Assembly: GCA_934502905.1 (NCBI GenBank)
Contig: CAKSVK010000048.1
Location: forward strand, 1-21,156
From: an uncultured Chitinophagaceae bacterium
GTDB lineage: Bacteria; Bacteroidota; Bacteroidia; Chitinophagales; Chitinophagaceae
Direction: 5' to 3'
DNA: 21,156 bases
The position numbers and the translations under genes are program-made. This document shows, piece after piece, positions 1 through 7,906 of the stretch (its first letter is position 1; every line of letters begins with the position of its first letter). The notes beneath the pieces are model-generated. The model searched no databases and had not been told where the DNA came from. It worked only from the letters and a program-made list of their open reading frames with translations.

Positions 1-153
1 GATTGTGCGTTATATAGAGGTCTGACACTAACCTGTGAAATGTTAAAAAATCAGCAAACCTTATATCTATTGAAAAGTTTATTCTGTGAAAACCAATCCA
101 AGATTCACATGTAAAAACCAAGAATCCAATTATCCGACCGGAAAAACCCTCTC

Positions 154-202
154 AAGCTCCTGATCCTTTATCCTAATGAAAGATCTGGGAGCTTTTCTTT
201 TT
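154..202 (+). terminator. Terminator-like hairpin near left edge
   Basis: The arms AAGCTCC (154-160) and GGAGCTT (188-194) pair, and GATC (162-165) with GATC (182-185) extends the stem across a small bulge. A T-rich run follows at 193-202. The T run lies on the plus side, so this would end a transcript entering from the left, whose gene is outside the window. I see no coding region in 1-267. The loop is long (16 nt), so confidence is moderate. Confidence 0.4.
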
Positions 203-267
203 ACTTTCTTGTGCTTCCCCTGGTTTGCGTTGTTGACCTCTTGTGTTAACAATAAATTGTTTACCTG

Positions 268-732
268 CTACCAAAGCCCTCCCCAGATATCTATTTTTTC
301 CCTGCTCTCATAATTTATCTGGCGGGTGACGAATACACCTGAACGCCCCACCCGGATTTTCCCCTCAAGCCGCACCTTCAGAGAATCTTTAAATGCAAAT
401 GACAGGGCATTGGACAGTAAATTATTAGACTGGAGGTCTATTGTAACCGGGATGAGGAATGTGTCAAGTTTTCCGATTTTTATAAGTGTATCAAGCGCAG
501 TTTTTCCCAGCAACCTGTCCTCAACATATATATCCAGGTTCCCGGATTTGAGTGCCAGGTTTTGCCGGTTCGGGTTATAAAAACGGATGTCCCCGGACAA
601 GCTGTTCAGCTTTCCGCCATTTCCCAATTGTATATTTTCTACATCTATAAACTCCGGCTCCTGGAGCTTGCCAAAACAACCGCTCAAGCCTGCCAGAAGC
701 GCTACCAAAATAAAAAAGCTGTACCTGTTCAT
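268..732 (-). CDS. LEA type 2 (WHy-like) lipoprotein
   Basis: This 154-residue protein is predicted to be exported and lipid-anchored. It starts with a short basic and hydrophobic segment ending in the lipobox LSGC (Cys19). The mature part, with IQLGNGGKLNSLSGDIRFYNPN, an acidic strand and a LEA-14-like run of beta strands, resembles the LEA_2/WHy fold found in bacterial lipoproteins of unknown role. The start at 732 is chosen because it places the signal peptide at the N-terminus; an in-frame extension to 828 would bury it behind 32 unrelated residues. A perfect TAnnTTTG element lies upstream on the same strand (826-833). The gene is divergent from the WbqC-like gene. The family is assigned from the pattern of strands and the phrase FYNPN, so function stays open. 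Confidence 0.7.
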   Translation of the reverse strand: MNRYSFFILVALLAGLSGCFGKLQEPEFIDVENIQLGNGGKLNSLSGDIRFYNPNRQNLALKSGNLDIYVEDRLLGKTALDTLIKIGKLDTFLIPVTIDLQSNNLLSNALSFAFKDSLKVRLEGKIRVGRSGVFVTRQINYESREKIDIWGGLW

Positions 733-825
733 AAGAGCTGCAAGATAAGATAAACCCTGTTGATAACCGGTTAAAATTGAAAAATCTGCCGCTAAATATA
801 TTAGCTTTGGGCACTGCAACTTTGT

Positions 826-833
826 CAAATATA
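826..833 (-). promoter_or_regulatory. Putative -7 element TATATTTG for the lipoprotein gene
   Basis: Read on the minus strand, this is an exact match to the Bacteroidota -7 consensus TAnnTTTG, about 94 bases before the chosen start codon at 732. No TTTG-type -33 element is visible at the usual distance, because the DNA beyond is almost pure A/T. It supports the start at 732 by implying a leader that includes the unused upstream in-frame codons. Confidence 0.35.
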
Positions 834-1005
834 TAAAAATGATGAATCTAATTTATTTAGTTAATAAAAATTATCATAAAATGATTATTTACAGTTAATT
901 ATAACAATTAAATAAAATTATAATTAATATATGCAAATGATTAAAGCAGGTAAAATAGGCATATTCTGAGGAAATATAAAAATATTAATAATAAAGTATA
1001 AAATA

Positions 1006-1650
1006 ATGAACTTATTAATTGATAATCAATATTTAGCATCATTTATTTTTTATAAAATTTCAATTAATTGCTCAAATATCGAATTTGAACAATATGAAAA
1101 CTGGCAAAAAATGAGTTTTCGCAACCGTTGCAGGATCGGAACTGCCAACGGATCGCTCGACTTAAGCATCCCCGTGGTAGGGGGAAGAAATGTAGACAGG
1201 AAAATAAAGGAGGTAAAAATTGACAATGGACAGTCCTGGCAGAAGCGCCATTGGAGATCTGTTTTTTCGGCTTACAACCACTCCCCCTGGTTTGAGTTTT
1301 ACAAATTTGAAATGGAGAAATTTTATAATACCCCCTACCGTTTCCTGTGGGACTGGAACCTGGACCTGCATTACTGGATACAGGAAAAGCTGGAATTGAA
1401 TATTCCGATTTCCTTCTCACCGGATTACAAAAACGACAGAATGACAGAAAATACATTTGATTTTCGCAACCGGATCCTACCCAAAAATATTTCGGCTTTT
1501 GATAATTATTGCCCGGTTTACAACCAGGTTTTTGCGGATAGAAACGGGTTCGTTCCCAACCTGAGTATTATTGATCTGTTATTTTGTGAAGGACCCCGAG
1601 CTGCTGTTGATCTATTGAAAAAACAACCCCTTACGGATTGGAATATATAG
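1006..1650 (+). CDS. WbqC-like family protein
   Basis: This is a 214-residue cytoplasmic protein with no signal peptide or membrane segment. The order of conserved blocks matches the WbqC-like family (Pfam WbqC): an N-terminal LIDNQYLASF segment, EFEQYENWQKMSFRNRCRI (about 26-44), the ANGSLDLSIPV strand (48-56), and a long W- and Y-rich block around QSWQKRHWRSVFSAYNHSPW (76-95). Family members are often near polysaccharide or nucleotide-sugar genes and are thought to take part in surface glycan synthesis, but the reaction is not established. The first 30 codons are very AT-rich compared with the rest of the gene, continuing the AT-rich spacer upstream. No clear Shine-Dalgarno or TAnnTTTG promoter is visible. 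The family call is fairly secure; the role is inference. Confidence 0.8.
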   Translation: MNLLIDNQYLASFIFYKISINCSNIEFEQYENWQKMSFRNRCRIGTANGSLDLSIPVVGGRNVDRKIKEVKIDNGQSWQKRHWRSVFSAYNHSPWFEFYKFEMEKFYNTPYRFLWDWNLDLHYWIQEKLELNIPISFSPDYKNDRMTENTFDFRNRILPKNISAFDNYCPVYNQVFADRNGFVPNLSIIDLLFCEGPRAAVDLLKKQPLTDWNI

Positions 1651-1679
1651 AAAAAGCATCTGGGGAGATCAGGCTGTCT

Positions 1680-1805
1680 TCCCTACCCTAAGCCCGATTT
1701 ATTCGGGCAATAGGGAGATTATAATCGTTTAAACGATTCTCGGCGTCTTCATTTACCTTTTTACTCAGCCGGTAAAAAGGTTATTGACGCGATGATCGAT
1801 TTGCA
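1680..1805. repeat. Intergenic cluster of inverted repeats (possible structured RNA)
   Basis: Three inverted repeats lie in a row. GCCCGA (1692-1697) pairs with TCGGGC (1703-1708), and outer TCCCTA (1680-1685) with TAGGGA (1711-1716). AATCGTTT/AAACGATT (1723-1738) is a perfect 16-bp palindrome. ACCTTTTTA (1755-1763) pairs with TAAAAAGGT (1773-1781), enclosed by GCGTC (1743-1747) and GACGC (1786-1790). No T tract follows, so none is a classical terminator. It could be the 3' end structure of the WbqC-like transcript, a leader of the next gene, or an intergenic repeat element. Confidence 0.4.
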
Positions 1806-1858
1806 GGCAGGGAAACGGAAATAGTAAAAAATCCGCTTATGTTTAGCCAGACAATAAT

Positions 1859-1883
1859 GATTGTTTAATATATTTATACAATC
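1859..1883 (+). promoter_or_regulatory. Putative promoter/operator before the TIM-barrel lipoprotein
   Basis: TATATTTA (1869-1876) matches the Bacteroidota -7 element except for its last base. It sits between the arms GATTGT (1859-1864) and ACAATC (1878-1883), a perfect 6-bp inverted repeat that could be an operator. The start codon is 25 bases downstream. No -33 element is convincing, so this is weak. Confidence 0.25.
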
Positions 1884-1907
1884 TTCATTCACGCTTAAAA
1901 TTCACAC

Positions 1908-2789
1908 ATGAAATTATCTTTCAGGCTTTTGATGTCTTTGCTAATGTTTGCTGCAGTAGCATGTAATAGCGGCGGGCAATCTGAGAATAAAGAAACTGCT
2001 GCCACCCCTGTAGTGGAAAACACAGGCTCGGTTGATGGATTCAAACTCGGGGTGCAACTATGGACGTTCAGGCTTTTTACCTTCACCGAGGCTGTTAATA
2101 AAGTAGACAGCGCCGGCATCAAAAATATAGAAGCTTTTTGGGGGCAACAGCTGGGCGGGGGATTGCAGGGAGAATTTGGCCCCGCCATGTCTGCGGCAAC
2201 AAGAGCCAAGGTGAAAGAACTGCTGCAATCCAAAGGTATTAGCCTTTTAGCGTTTGGCGTAATATCGCCCCAGGATGAAAAAGAATGGATAAGCGCTTTT
2301 GAGCTGGCAAAAGATTTTGGATTAAGCTACATTACTACCGAGCCTAAAAAAGAACATTGGGATTTTATTGACAGCCTGGCCGGTGTATATAATATCAAGC
2401 TTGCTATTCACGACCACCCTTTTCCAAGCGCTTATGCTACCCCCGACTCTGTTCTTGCTGCTATCAACGGTCGTAAAAACATCGGCGCCTGTGCTGATCT
2501 CGGACATTGGGCCCGCAATGGCCTCAACCCTGTTGAGTGCCTGAAGCAACTGGAAGGTCATATATATGGAGCCCACTTAAAGGATATTGTAGCACTCAAC
2601 AATACAAAGGCTGCCGATACTTTGGTCGGTAAAGGTGTGATGGACTTTCCTCCCATTTTTGCTGAATTAAAAAGACAGAATTTCAACGGCATGATGTCTA
2701 TTGAGCATGAATCAAACTGGGAAAACAATCTGCCGGATGTGATAGAAACCAGGAAATATTACGAAGCAGAAGTAAGTAAATTAAAATAG
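1908..2789 (+). CDS. Sugar phosphate isomerase/epimerase-like TIM-barrel lipoprotein
   Basis: This is a 293-residue protein. The N-terminus is a lipoprotein signal ending AAVAC (Cys19), followed by a low-complexity linker to about residue 43. The rest is a xylose-isomerase-like TIM barrel (AP_endonuc_2 superfamily). It opens with KLGVQLWTFR (46-55); candidate metal ligands are Glu145, His168/His170, Asp197 with His200 (CADLGHW), His223 (GAHLKD) and Glu266 (SIEHESNW). These are where the family places its divalent-metal site. Such Bacteroidota proteins act in the periplasm or at the outer membrane on sugars or polyols, but the substrate cannot be read from sequence. The gene stands alone between an inverted-repeat region and a terminator. 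The fold call is secure; the specific reaction is unknown. Confidence 0.85.
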   Translation: MKLSFRLLMSLLMFAAVACNSGGQSENKETAATPVVENTGSVDGFKLGVQLWTFRLFTFTEAVNKVDSAGIKNIEAFWGQQLGGGLQGEFGPAMSAATRAKVKELLQSKGISLLAFGVISPQDEKEWISAFELAKDFGLSYITTEPKKEHWDFIDSLAGVYNIKLAIHDHPFPSAYATPDSVLAAINGRKNIGACADLGHWARNGLNPVECLKQLEGHIYGAHLKDIVALNNTKAADTLVGKGVMDFPPIFAELKRQNFNGMMSIEHESNWENNLPDVIETRKYYEAEVSKLK

Positions 2790-2826
2790 TCAAAAACCAG
2801 ACATTCCTGGTAGATATACCATTTAC

Positions 2827-2874
2827 AAAGACAGTTCCGGGTCACACACCGGACTGTCTTTGACCTGTATTTTT
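2827..2874 (+). terminator. Terminator after the TIM-barrel lipoprotein gene
   Basis: AAAGACAGT (2827-2835) plus CCGG (2837-2840) pairs with CCGG (2849-2852) plus ACTGTCTTT (2853-2861). This is a 13-bp stem with one bulged T (2836) and an 8-nt loop. A T run lies at 2870-2874. The run is eight bases beyond the stem, so termination may be imperfect, but no other structure fits this position 38 bases after the stop codon. Confidence 0.6.
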
Positions 2875-3137
2875 ACGATAACCGCAGTCCGGTCGCTTGT
2901 TCTCTGCGCCCGGTTTACTGGAAATAGCATAAAAATTATCACCGCACCTGGTTGCTGTTAAAAAAAAGAAATACCGGTCTTTTCATAGTAGATAATTCCA
3001 CAATCCATAAGTATTTACTACTATTTTCATTAAACCATTTAACAAAAATAAATATATGCTGGTCGCCGGTTAAATAAGCTGTAATACAAAAAACAAAAGT
3101 ATTGCCGGCTCGTTAATAAATTAGTAAAACACCAACC
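2875..3137. other. Gene-free stretch before the kinase-like gene
   Basis: No ORF of coding character is visible on either strand, and no plus-strand TAnnTTTG promoter. The only structure seen is an inverted repeat, ATAGTAG (2985-2991) and CTACTAT (3018-3024), whose 26-base spacing would suit an operator for a dimeric regulator better than a hairpin. The promoter of the downstream gene must lie here but I cannot place it. Confidence 0.4.
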
Positions 3138-4250
3138 ATGAAAGAAATCCCCATTTGTGAAGCAGTCCCTCCTATAAAAACAACGACACTGTATTCTCCT
3201 CTTTCGCATACCCACGAGGAAGAATTTACGGATATGCTGGAGATGGCTGTACGCATTACCGGATGCCCGGTAGCTATTCTTTGCGTTACCAACGACAAGG
3301 ATTTTGCGTTGCATGCAAAATTCGGCACCAGCATCGATATTCAAACAGAAAAAAAGCTGATAGCCTACGCGGCGAGGATTATTTCAGCAACCGGGGAAAG
3401 TTATATGTCAGGGGATGCGCACGGGGAAAAGACGGACATTGCGTTTTATGCTGCAGTTCCTGTAAAGTTTGAAAAAACAAACTTTATTGGTGCCATATCA
3501 GTTTTTGACAGCGAAAAGAAGGAATTGTCACCGGAACAGGGAAACCTGCTAAAGTTATTGGCCAAACAGGCGGAAAACACCCTGACCCTGCAATGGAAAA
3601 ATGAAGAGCTGAAAAAAGAGACAAAAACACATATGCGCCTGAAAGCAAAGGCCATAAAACAAAACCTGCTCAAACAGGAAAAGCAGAAGAAAGAGATTGC
3701 TACCCAGCTTCACGAGCACCTGGCCCAGGAGCTTGCATCCTGTAAGCTGTACCTTCAGGTTGCCGAAGAAAGGGAGCATATGCGTTTATCCCTGTTACGG
3801 AAGGCAAACGAAAATATGGGAAAGCTCATAGCTGAAATATGCCGGTTGTCGGACGACATATTGCCACAAAGCCTGGATAAGCTGCCGTTGGAAGCTCTAT
3901 TAACGGAATTAACAGCAGAGATTAAAACAGTATCGGATATTGATGTAGAATTTACCATCAGCGGGGATATTGAAAATATATGTTACGAGCCAAGGATGGT
4001 ACTCTTTAAAATAATTGAACGGTGGACCAAAAGGCTCATGTTCAAAGATGTGACAAAGATCCAAATACAAATTTCGTGCTTTGATACCACCACTGTTACT
4101 ATTCTGGACGACGGTTCCCACCATAATACAAAGGAGATAGCCGCCGACTCAACCACTGTGAAACTGGAAAACAGGATCAAAATGCTGGGTGGCTGGGGAA
4201 AACTCGCTCATTTGCCCTCGCGTGGCAACGCGCTTACCATCGAGATCTGA
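3138..4250 (+). CDS. GAF-domain protein with degenerate histidine-kinase module
   Basis: This is a 370-residue soluble protein. Residues about 28-150 form a GAF sensor domain (ITGCPVAILCVTNDKDFALHAKFG is typical). A basic coiled coil (about 152-185) leads into a HisKA_3-type helix, EIATQLHEHLAQELASCK, with His192 where NarL-type kinases place the phospho-acceptor. The C-terminal region has the shape of an HATPase domain, ending RGNALTIEI, and keeps the DDG of the G1 box (324-326). The N-box position reads ERWTKR (294-299) without Asn, and the GxGL of the G2 box is missing. It therefore looks like a kinase homologue that has lost ATP binding, acting as a phosphotransfer or scaffold protein. 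No response regulator is adjacent. It precedes rfbA in the same direction after a 108-base gap. The start ATG is the first in frame with the GAF fold. Confidence 0.7.
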   Translation: MKEIPICEAVPPIKTTTLYSPLSHTHEEEFTDMLEMAVRITGCPVAILCVTNDKDFALHAKFGTSIDIQTEKKLIAYAARIISATGESYMSGDAHGEKTDIAFYAAVPVKFEKTNFIGAISVFDSEKKELSPEQGNLLKLLAKQAENTLTLQWKNEELKKETKTHMRLKAKAIKQNLLKQEKQKKEIATQLHEHLAQELASCKLYLQVAEEREHMRLSLLRKANENMGKLIAEICRLSDDILPQSLDKLPLEALLTELTAEIKTVSDIDVEFTISGDIENICYEPRMVLFKIIERWTKRLMFKDVTKIQIQISCFDTTTVTILDDGSHHNTKEIAADSTTVKLENRIKMLGGWGKLAHLPSRGNALTIEI

Positions 4251-4318
4251 GTATATACGCTATCCAATCCGCCCCCCTTCTCCAGGGGAAAGAATTAGCA
4301 TGTTCACGCTAAACTCTA

Positions 4319-4326
4319 TAACTTCG
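4319..4326 (+). promoter_or_regulatory. Weak candidate -7 element for the rfbA unit
   Basis: TAACTTCG differs from TAnnTTTG at one fixed base and lies 32 bases before the rfbA start. No -33 element is evident. It is listed because the rfbA-galE-tkt-sigma run needs a promoter in this 108-base gap. Confidence 0.25.
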
Positions 4327-4358
4327 CCGTTTTCAAATATTTAAAGTATTTACTCCAG

Positions 4359-5219
4359 ATGAAAGGGATCATTTTGGCGGGAGGTTCGGGCACCAGGCTG
4401 CATCCTATTACCTATGCTATCAGCAAACAGATAATGCCGGTATACGACAAACCCATGATCTATTATCCTTTGTCTATACTGATGCTTGCCGGCATCCGGG
4501 AAATACTTATTATATCCACGCCCCATGATCTGCCCAATTTTAAAAAACTTTTTGGAGACGGGTCGCAGCTCGGGTTGAGCTTTTCCTATGCGGAGCAGGC
4601 TGCTCCCAATGGGTTGGCGCAGGCATTTGTTATAGGGGAAAAATTCATCGGGAACGATAGTGTGGCGCTCGTTCTGGGTGACAATATATTCTATGGCAGC
4701 GGGCTGGGCAGGCAGCTCAGCAACAATACCAACCCCGGAGGCGGTATTGTATATGCATACCAGGTAAAGGATCCCGAGAGATATGGTGTGGTTGAATTTG
4801 ATGAACAGATGAATGCTGTTTCGATTGAAGAAAAGCCGGAAAGACCCAAAAGCAACTATGCCGTTCCCGGCCTGTATTTTTATGATAATACCGTAGTGGA
4901 AATAGCACGGCAGCTGAAGCCCTCTGCAAGGGGAGAATACGAAATTACGGATGTAAACAGGGAGTACCTGAAACAGGGAAGGCTTAAGGTATCAGTGCTG
5001 GACAGGGGTACCGCATGGCTGGATACGGGTACTTTCGATTCCCTAATGCAGGCTTCCCTTTTTGTGCAGGTCATAGAACAGCGGCAGGGCATTAAAATTG
5101 CCTGCATTGAGGAAATAGCTTACCGGAAAGGATTTATCAATAAAAGCCAGTTGATCGAAATAGCCCATCCACTGTTGAAAAGTGGTTACGGAGAATATTT
5201 AATGAACTTAGTATCTTGA
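4359..5219 (+). CDS. rfbA: Glucose-1-phosphate thymidylyltransferase
   Basis: RfbA/RmlA joins dTTP and glucose 1-phosphate to give dTDP-glucose, the first step toward dTDP-rhamnose and other deoxysugars for surface glycans. The 286-residue length is normal for the family. Motifs are in order: the nucleotide-binding GGSGTRLHP (8-16), [17 protein letters not shown] (23-39), the metal-binding LGDN with Asp108, EEKP (157-160), [13 protein letters not shown] (192-204) and [10 protein letters not shown] (216-225). It is the first gene of a same-strand run with galE 21 bases downstream. The rfbB, rfbC and rfbD genes for the rest of the rhamnose pathway are not in the window. Assignment is secure; the final sugar product is not deducible. 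Confidence 0.96.
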   Translation: MKGIILAGGSGTRLHPITYAISKQIMPVYDKPMIYYPLSILMLAGIREILIISTPHDLPNFKKLFGDGSQLGLSFSYAEQAAPNGLAQAFVIGEKFIGNDSVALVLGDNIFYGSGLGRQLSNNTNPGGGIVYAYQVKDPERYGVVEFDEQMNAVSIEEKPERPKSNYAVPGLYFYDNTVVEIARQLKPSARGEYEITDVNREYLKQGRLKVSVLDRGTAWLDTGTFDSLMQASLFVQVIEQRQGIKIACIEEIAYRKGFINKSQLIEIAHPLLKSGYGEYLMNLVS

Positions 5220-5240
5220 GCGAAATTTGCACAATTGAAT

Positions 5241-6296
5241 ATGAAAAAAATACTGTTAACAGGCGGCTGCGGTTATATAGGATCCCATACTATTGTAGAT
5301 CTGATAGAGAATGGTTTTGATGTTATTTCAATTGACAACAACTCCCGGTCTACTACCCAATTGCTTGAAGGGGTAGAAAAGATCACCGGGAAAAAAGTAA
5401 AGAATTATAAAGTTGACCTTTGTGTATTTGATGATACCAACGCGGTATTTGAAGAAAATCCGGATATTATTGGCGTCATTCACTTTGCGGCTTACAAGGC
5501 CGTGGGTGAATCAGTGGAAAAGCCGCTGATGTATTTTGAAAATAACCTCGGCTCCCTTATCAACCTGCTCAAATGCGTTTCATCATTCCGGGTGCCTTAT
5601 TTTGTTTTCTCTTCCTCCTGTACGGTATATGGCAATCCTGATCACATACCCGTAACGGAGGAAACACCCACCAAGCAGGCGGAGTCTCCCTATGGTTATA
5701 CCAAGCAAATGGGAGAGCAGATCATCAGTGAGTTTGCCAAAGCCAGCGGAACAAAATCGATCCTGCTCAGGTATTTCAATCCTGCCGGTGCGCACCCCAG
5801 TAACCTTATCGGTGAAATGCCGCTGGGTAAGCCCCAAAACCTGGTGCCGGTGATCACCCAAAGCGCTATTGGAAAACTGCCGGGCATCACCGTTTTCGGC
5901 GATAAATACGATACCCGCGACGGATCCTGTGTACGGGATTTTATCCATGTATGCGACCTGGCACACGCCCATACGCTTGCCTTGCAATACCTGCTGGATG
6001 AAAAGCTTGCCGGTGTAACGGATATCTTTAATCTGGGTACCGGCTCGGGCATTACGGTCCTGGAAGCCATAAAAACCTTTGAAGCTGTGTCCGGGGTAGC
6101 CACGAATTACAAAATAGGCGATAACCGCCCCGGAGATGTGATCGCTATTTATGCCAATAATGACAAGGCCAGGAATGTGCTGGGCTGGAATCCGCAATAT
6201 TCGCTCGAAGACATCATGAAAACCGCCTGGCGGTGGGAACAACACCTGCTAACGGATGAAAAATTGTTTAACGGAAAAAATATTACGCTTAATTAA
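5241..6296 (+). CDS. galE: UDP-glucose 4-epimerase
   Basis: GalE interconverts UDP-glucose and UDP-galactose (some homologues also the N-acetyl forms) with tightly bound NAD. The 351-residue protein is an extended short-chain dehydrogenase. It has the Rossmann motif TGGCGYIGSH (7-16), IDNNSRS after the second strand, HFAAYKAVGES (81-91), the catalytic Ser region FSSSCTVYG (123-131) and YGYTK (Tyr151, Lys155). RYFNPAGAHPS and the C-terminal RPGDV are also typical. I chose ATG 5241 over an in-frame TTG six bases earlier because it gives the standard MKKILLTGG start. It follows rfbA closely and very likely shares its transcript. Substrate range (Glc or GlcNAc type) cannot be settled from sequence. 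Confidence 0.95.
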   Translation: MKKILLTGGCGYIGSHTIVDLIENGFDVISIDNNSRSTTQLLEGVEKITGKKVKNYKVDLCVFDDTNAVFEENPDIIGVIHFAAYKAVGESVEKPLMYFENNLGSLINLLKCVSSFRVPYFVFSSSCTVYGNPDHIPVTEETPTKQAESPYGYTKQMGEQIISEFAKASGTKSILLRYFNPAGAHPSNLIGEMPLGKPQNLVPVITQSAIGKLPGITVFGDKYDTRDGSCVRDFIHVCDLAHAHTLALQYLLDEKLAGVTDIFNLGTGSGITVLEAIKTFEAVSGVATNYKIGDNRPGDVIAIYANNDKARNVLGWNPQYSLEDIMKTAWRWEQHLLTDEKLFNGKNITLN

Positions 6297-6362
6297 TAAT
6301 AGCTGTGTATATTCAAAACATTATTTTACCAATAAATCTACTATAACTCAAAAAGACTCAAT

Positions 6363-7319
6363 ATGCTCAAAGACATTCAGGTAAGTGGAAAAAAAGATAC
6401 AAGAAGCGGATTTGGAGATGGCATGCACCAACTCGGCAAAAGCAACCCCAACGTGGTAGCTCTTACGGCTGATCTTGCCGGTTCTATGAAGTTAAACGCT
6501 TTTATAAAAGATTTTCCCGATCGCTTTATTGAATGTGGCATTGCCGAAGCAAATATGATTGGTATGGCAGCCGGCTTAACGATCGGAGGTAAAATACCTT
6601 ATACAACTACTTTTGCAAATTTTTCTACCGGGCGTGTATACGACCAGATCCGTCAATCTGTAGCCTATTCCGGCAAGAACGTTAAAATATGCGCTTCCCA
6701 CGCCGGTTTGACGCTGGGGGAAGATGGAGCAACCCATCAGATACTTGAAGACATCGGGATGATGAAAATGTTGCCAGGTATGACTGTGATCGTGCCCTGC
6801 GACTACAACCAGACAAAGGCTGCCACCATTGCCATTGCCGAATACAACGGACCGGTATACCTGCGTTTTGGCAGACCCGTATGGCCGATCTTCACCAATC
6901 CGGACGAAAAGTTTGAAATAGGCAAAGCCCAGTTCTTCTCCAGCGGAACAGATGTGTCCATCTTTGCCTGCGGACACATGGTATGGAAAGCCATCGAGGC
7001 AGGCATTATCCTTGAAGAAAAAGGTATCAGCACGGAAGTGATCAACATACATACTATTAAACCACTCGATGAAGAAGCCGTACTTGCATCAATCCGTAAG
7101 ACCAAAGCAGCCGTAACGGTAGAGGAACATAATATTATAGGCGGACTGGGAGATTCCATTGCCCAGGTAGCAGCCAAATATGCGCCCACCCCTATCGAGT
7201 ATGTAGGCACAAAAGATACCTTTGGCGAAAGCGGCAAACCCCTGGATTTATTACAGAAATACGGACTTGATACGCCCGATATCGTTGCAGCAGCAGAAAA
7301 AGTGATCAAACGCAAGTAG
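6363..7319 (+). CDS. Transketolase, C-terminal subunit (split form)
   Basis: This 318-residue protein corresponds to the second half of a full transketolase: the pyrimidine-binding domain (about 10-180) and the transketolase C-terminal domain (about 190-315). The catalytic Glu that activates thiamine diphosphate is Glu62 in ECGIAEANM. GEDGATHQILEDIGMM and YLRFGRP are family hallmarks. On its own it lacks the diphosphate-binding half, so it must pair with an N-terminal subunit to move two-carbon ketol units in the pentose phosphate pathway. That partner, often adjacent in Bacteroidota, is not encoded here; the upstream neighbour is galE. The ECF sigma gene begins 7 bases after the stop, so the two are probably co-transcribed. 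Confidence 0.92.
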   Translation: MLKDIQVSGKKDTRSGFGDGMHQLGKSNPNVVALTADLAGSMKLNAFIKDFPDRFIECGIAEANMIGMAAGLTIGGKIPYTTTFANFSTGRVYDQIRQSVAYSGKNVKICASHAGLTLGEDGATHQILEDIGMMKMLPGMTVIVPCDYNQTKAATIAIAEYNGPVYLRFGRPVWPIFTNPDEKFEIGKAQFFSSGTDVSIFACGHMVWKAIEAGIILEEKGISTEVINIHTIKPLDEEAVLASIRKTKAAVTVEEHNIIGGLGDSIAQVAAKYAPTPIEYVGTKDTFGESGKPLDLLQKYGLDTPDIVAAAEKVIKRK

Positions 7320-7326
7320 GAACCGG

Positions 7327-7875
7327 ATGGCAGGCAGCAGCGATGATATCGCACTTTTACAGGCTTTCAGACATCCGGACACCAGGGAAAAAGCATTCAC
7401 TGCTATCATAAAGAAATACCAGGAAAAGCTTTACTGGCATATCCGCCGGCTGGTCATTCAGCATGAAGATGCCAACGATGTGCTGCAGAATGTTTTCATT
7501 AAAGTCTGGAAAGGACTCGAAAATTTCAGGGAAGACAGCCAGCTATATACCTGGCTGTATCGTATTGCCACGAATGAATCCCTGACCTACATTGAGCAGC
7601 AAAAAAGAAAAAGTGCCATATCGCTGGACAACGAAGACACCACCGTCCATAAACTTAAGGCTGAAAAGGATTTTGACGGTAAAAAGGCAGAATGGAAATT
7701 ACAGCTGGCTATACAGCAACTACCTGATAAGCAACGGGTTGTATTCAACCTGCGGTATTTTGAAGAAATGCCGTACGAGGAAATGAGCAAAGTGCTGGAA
7801 ACTTCGGAAGGCGCCTTAAAAGCCAGTTTTCACCATGCGGTGAAAAAGATCGAAGAATTTATACTTAATAATTAA
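7327..7875 (+). CDS. ECF-type RNA polymerase sigma factor
   Basis: This is a 182-residue sigma-70 family protein with only regions 2 and 4, as in extracytoplasmic-function sigma factors. Region 2 spans about 23-92 with the core-binding helix DANDVLQNVFIKVWKGL (48-64) and the -10 recognition strand TWLYRIATNESLTYI. Region 4 spans about 123-178 with LPDKQRVVFNLRYFEEMPYEEM and a helix-turn-helix through LETSEGALKASFHHA. It lies 7 bases after the transketolase stop and 31 before a membrane protein that is probably its anti-sigma partner. The GGAACC just before the start could serve as a weak ribosome site. Its regulon is unknown. Confidence 0.93.
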   Translation: MAGSSDDIALLQAFRHPDTREKAFTAIIKKYQEKLYWHIRRLVIQHEDANDVLQNVFIKVWKGLENFREDSQLYTWLYRIATNESLTYIEQQKRKSAISLDNEDTTVHKLKAEKDFDGKKAEWKLQLAIQQLPDKQRVVFNLRYFEEMPYEEMSKVLETSEGALKASFHHAVKKIEEFILNN

Positions 7876-7906
7876 ACCCCGGAACGCTAACGTAGTCTTA
7901 ACATTA

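Noticed and set aside
733..828. 32-residue extension of the LEA-type lipoprotein
   Set aside because: It would place the signal peptide internally; the ATG at 732 starts it correctly.
3094..3101. Minus-strand TACTTTTG, a perfect -7 match
   Set aside because: No minus-strand gene lies downstream of it within the gap, and short AT-rich matches occur by chance.
5583..6245. 220-codon open frame on the minus strand inside galE
   Set aside because: It is opposite a clearly functional GalE, has no recognisable domain, and its composition follows the codon pattern of the sense gene.
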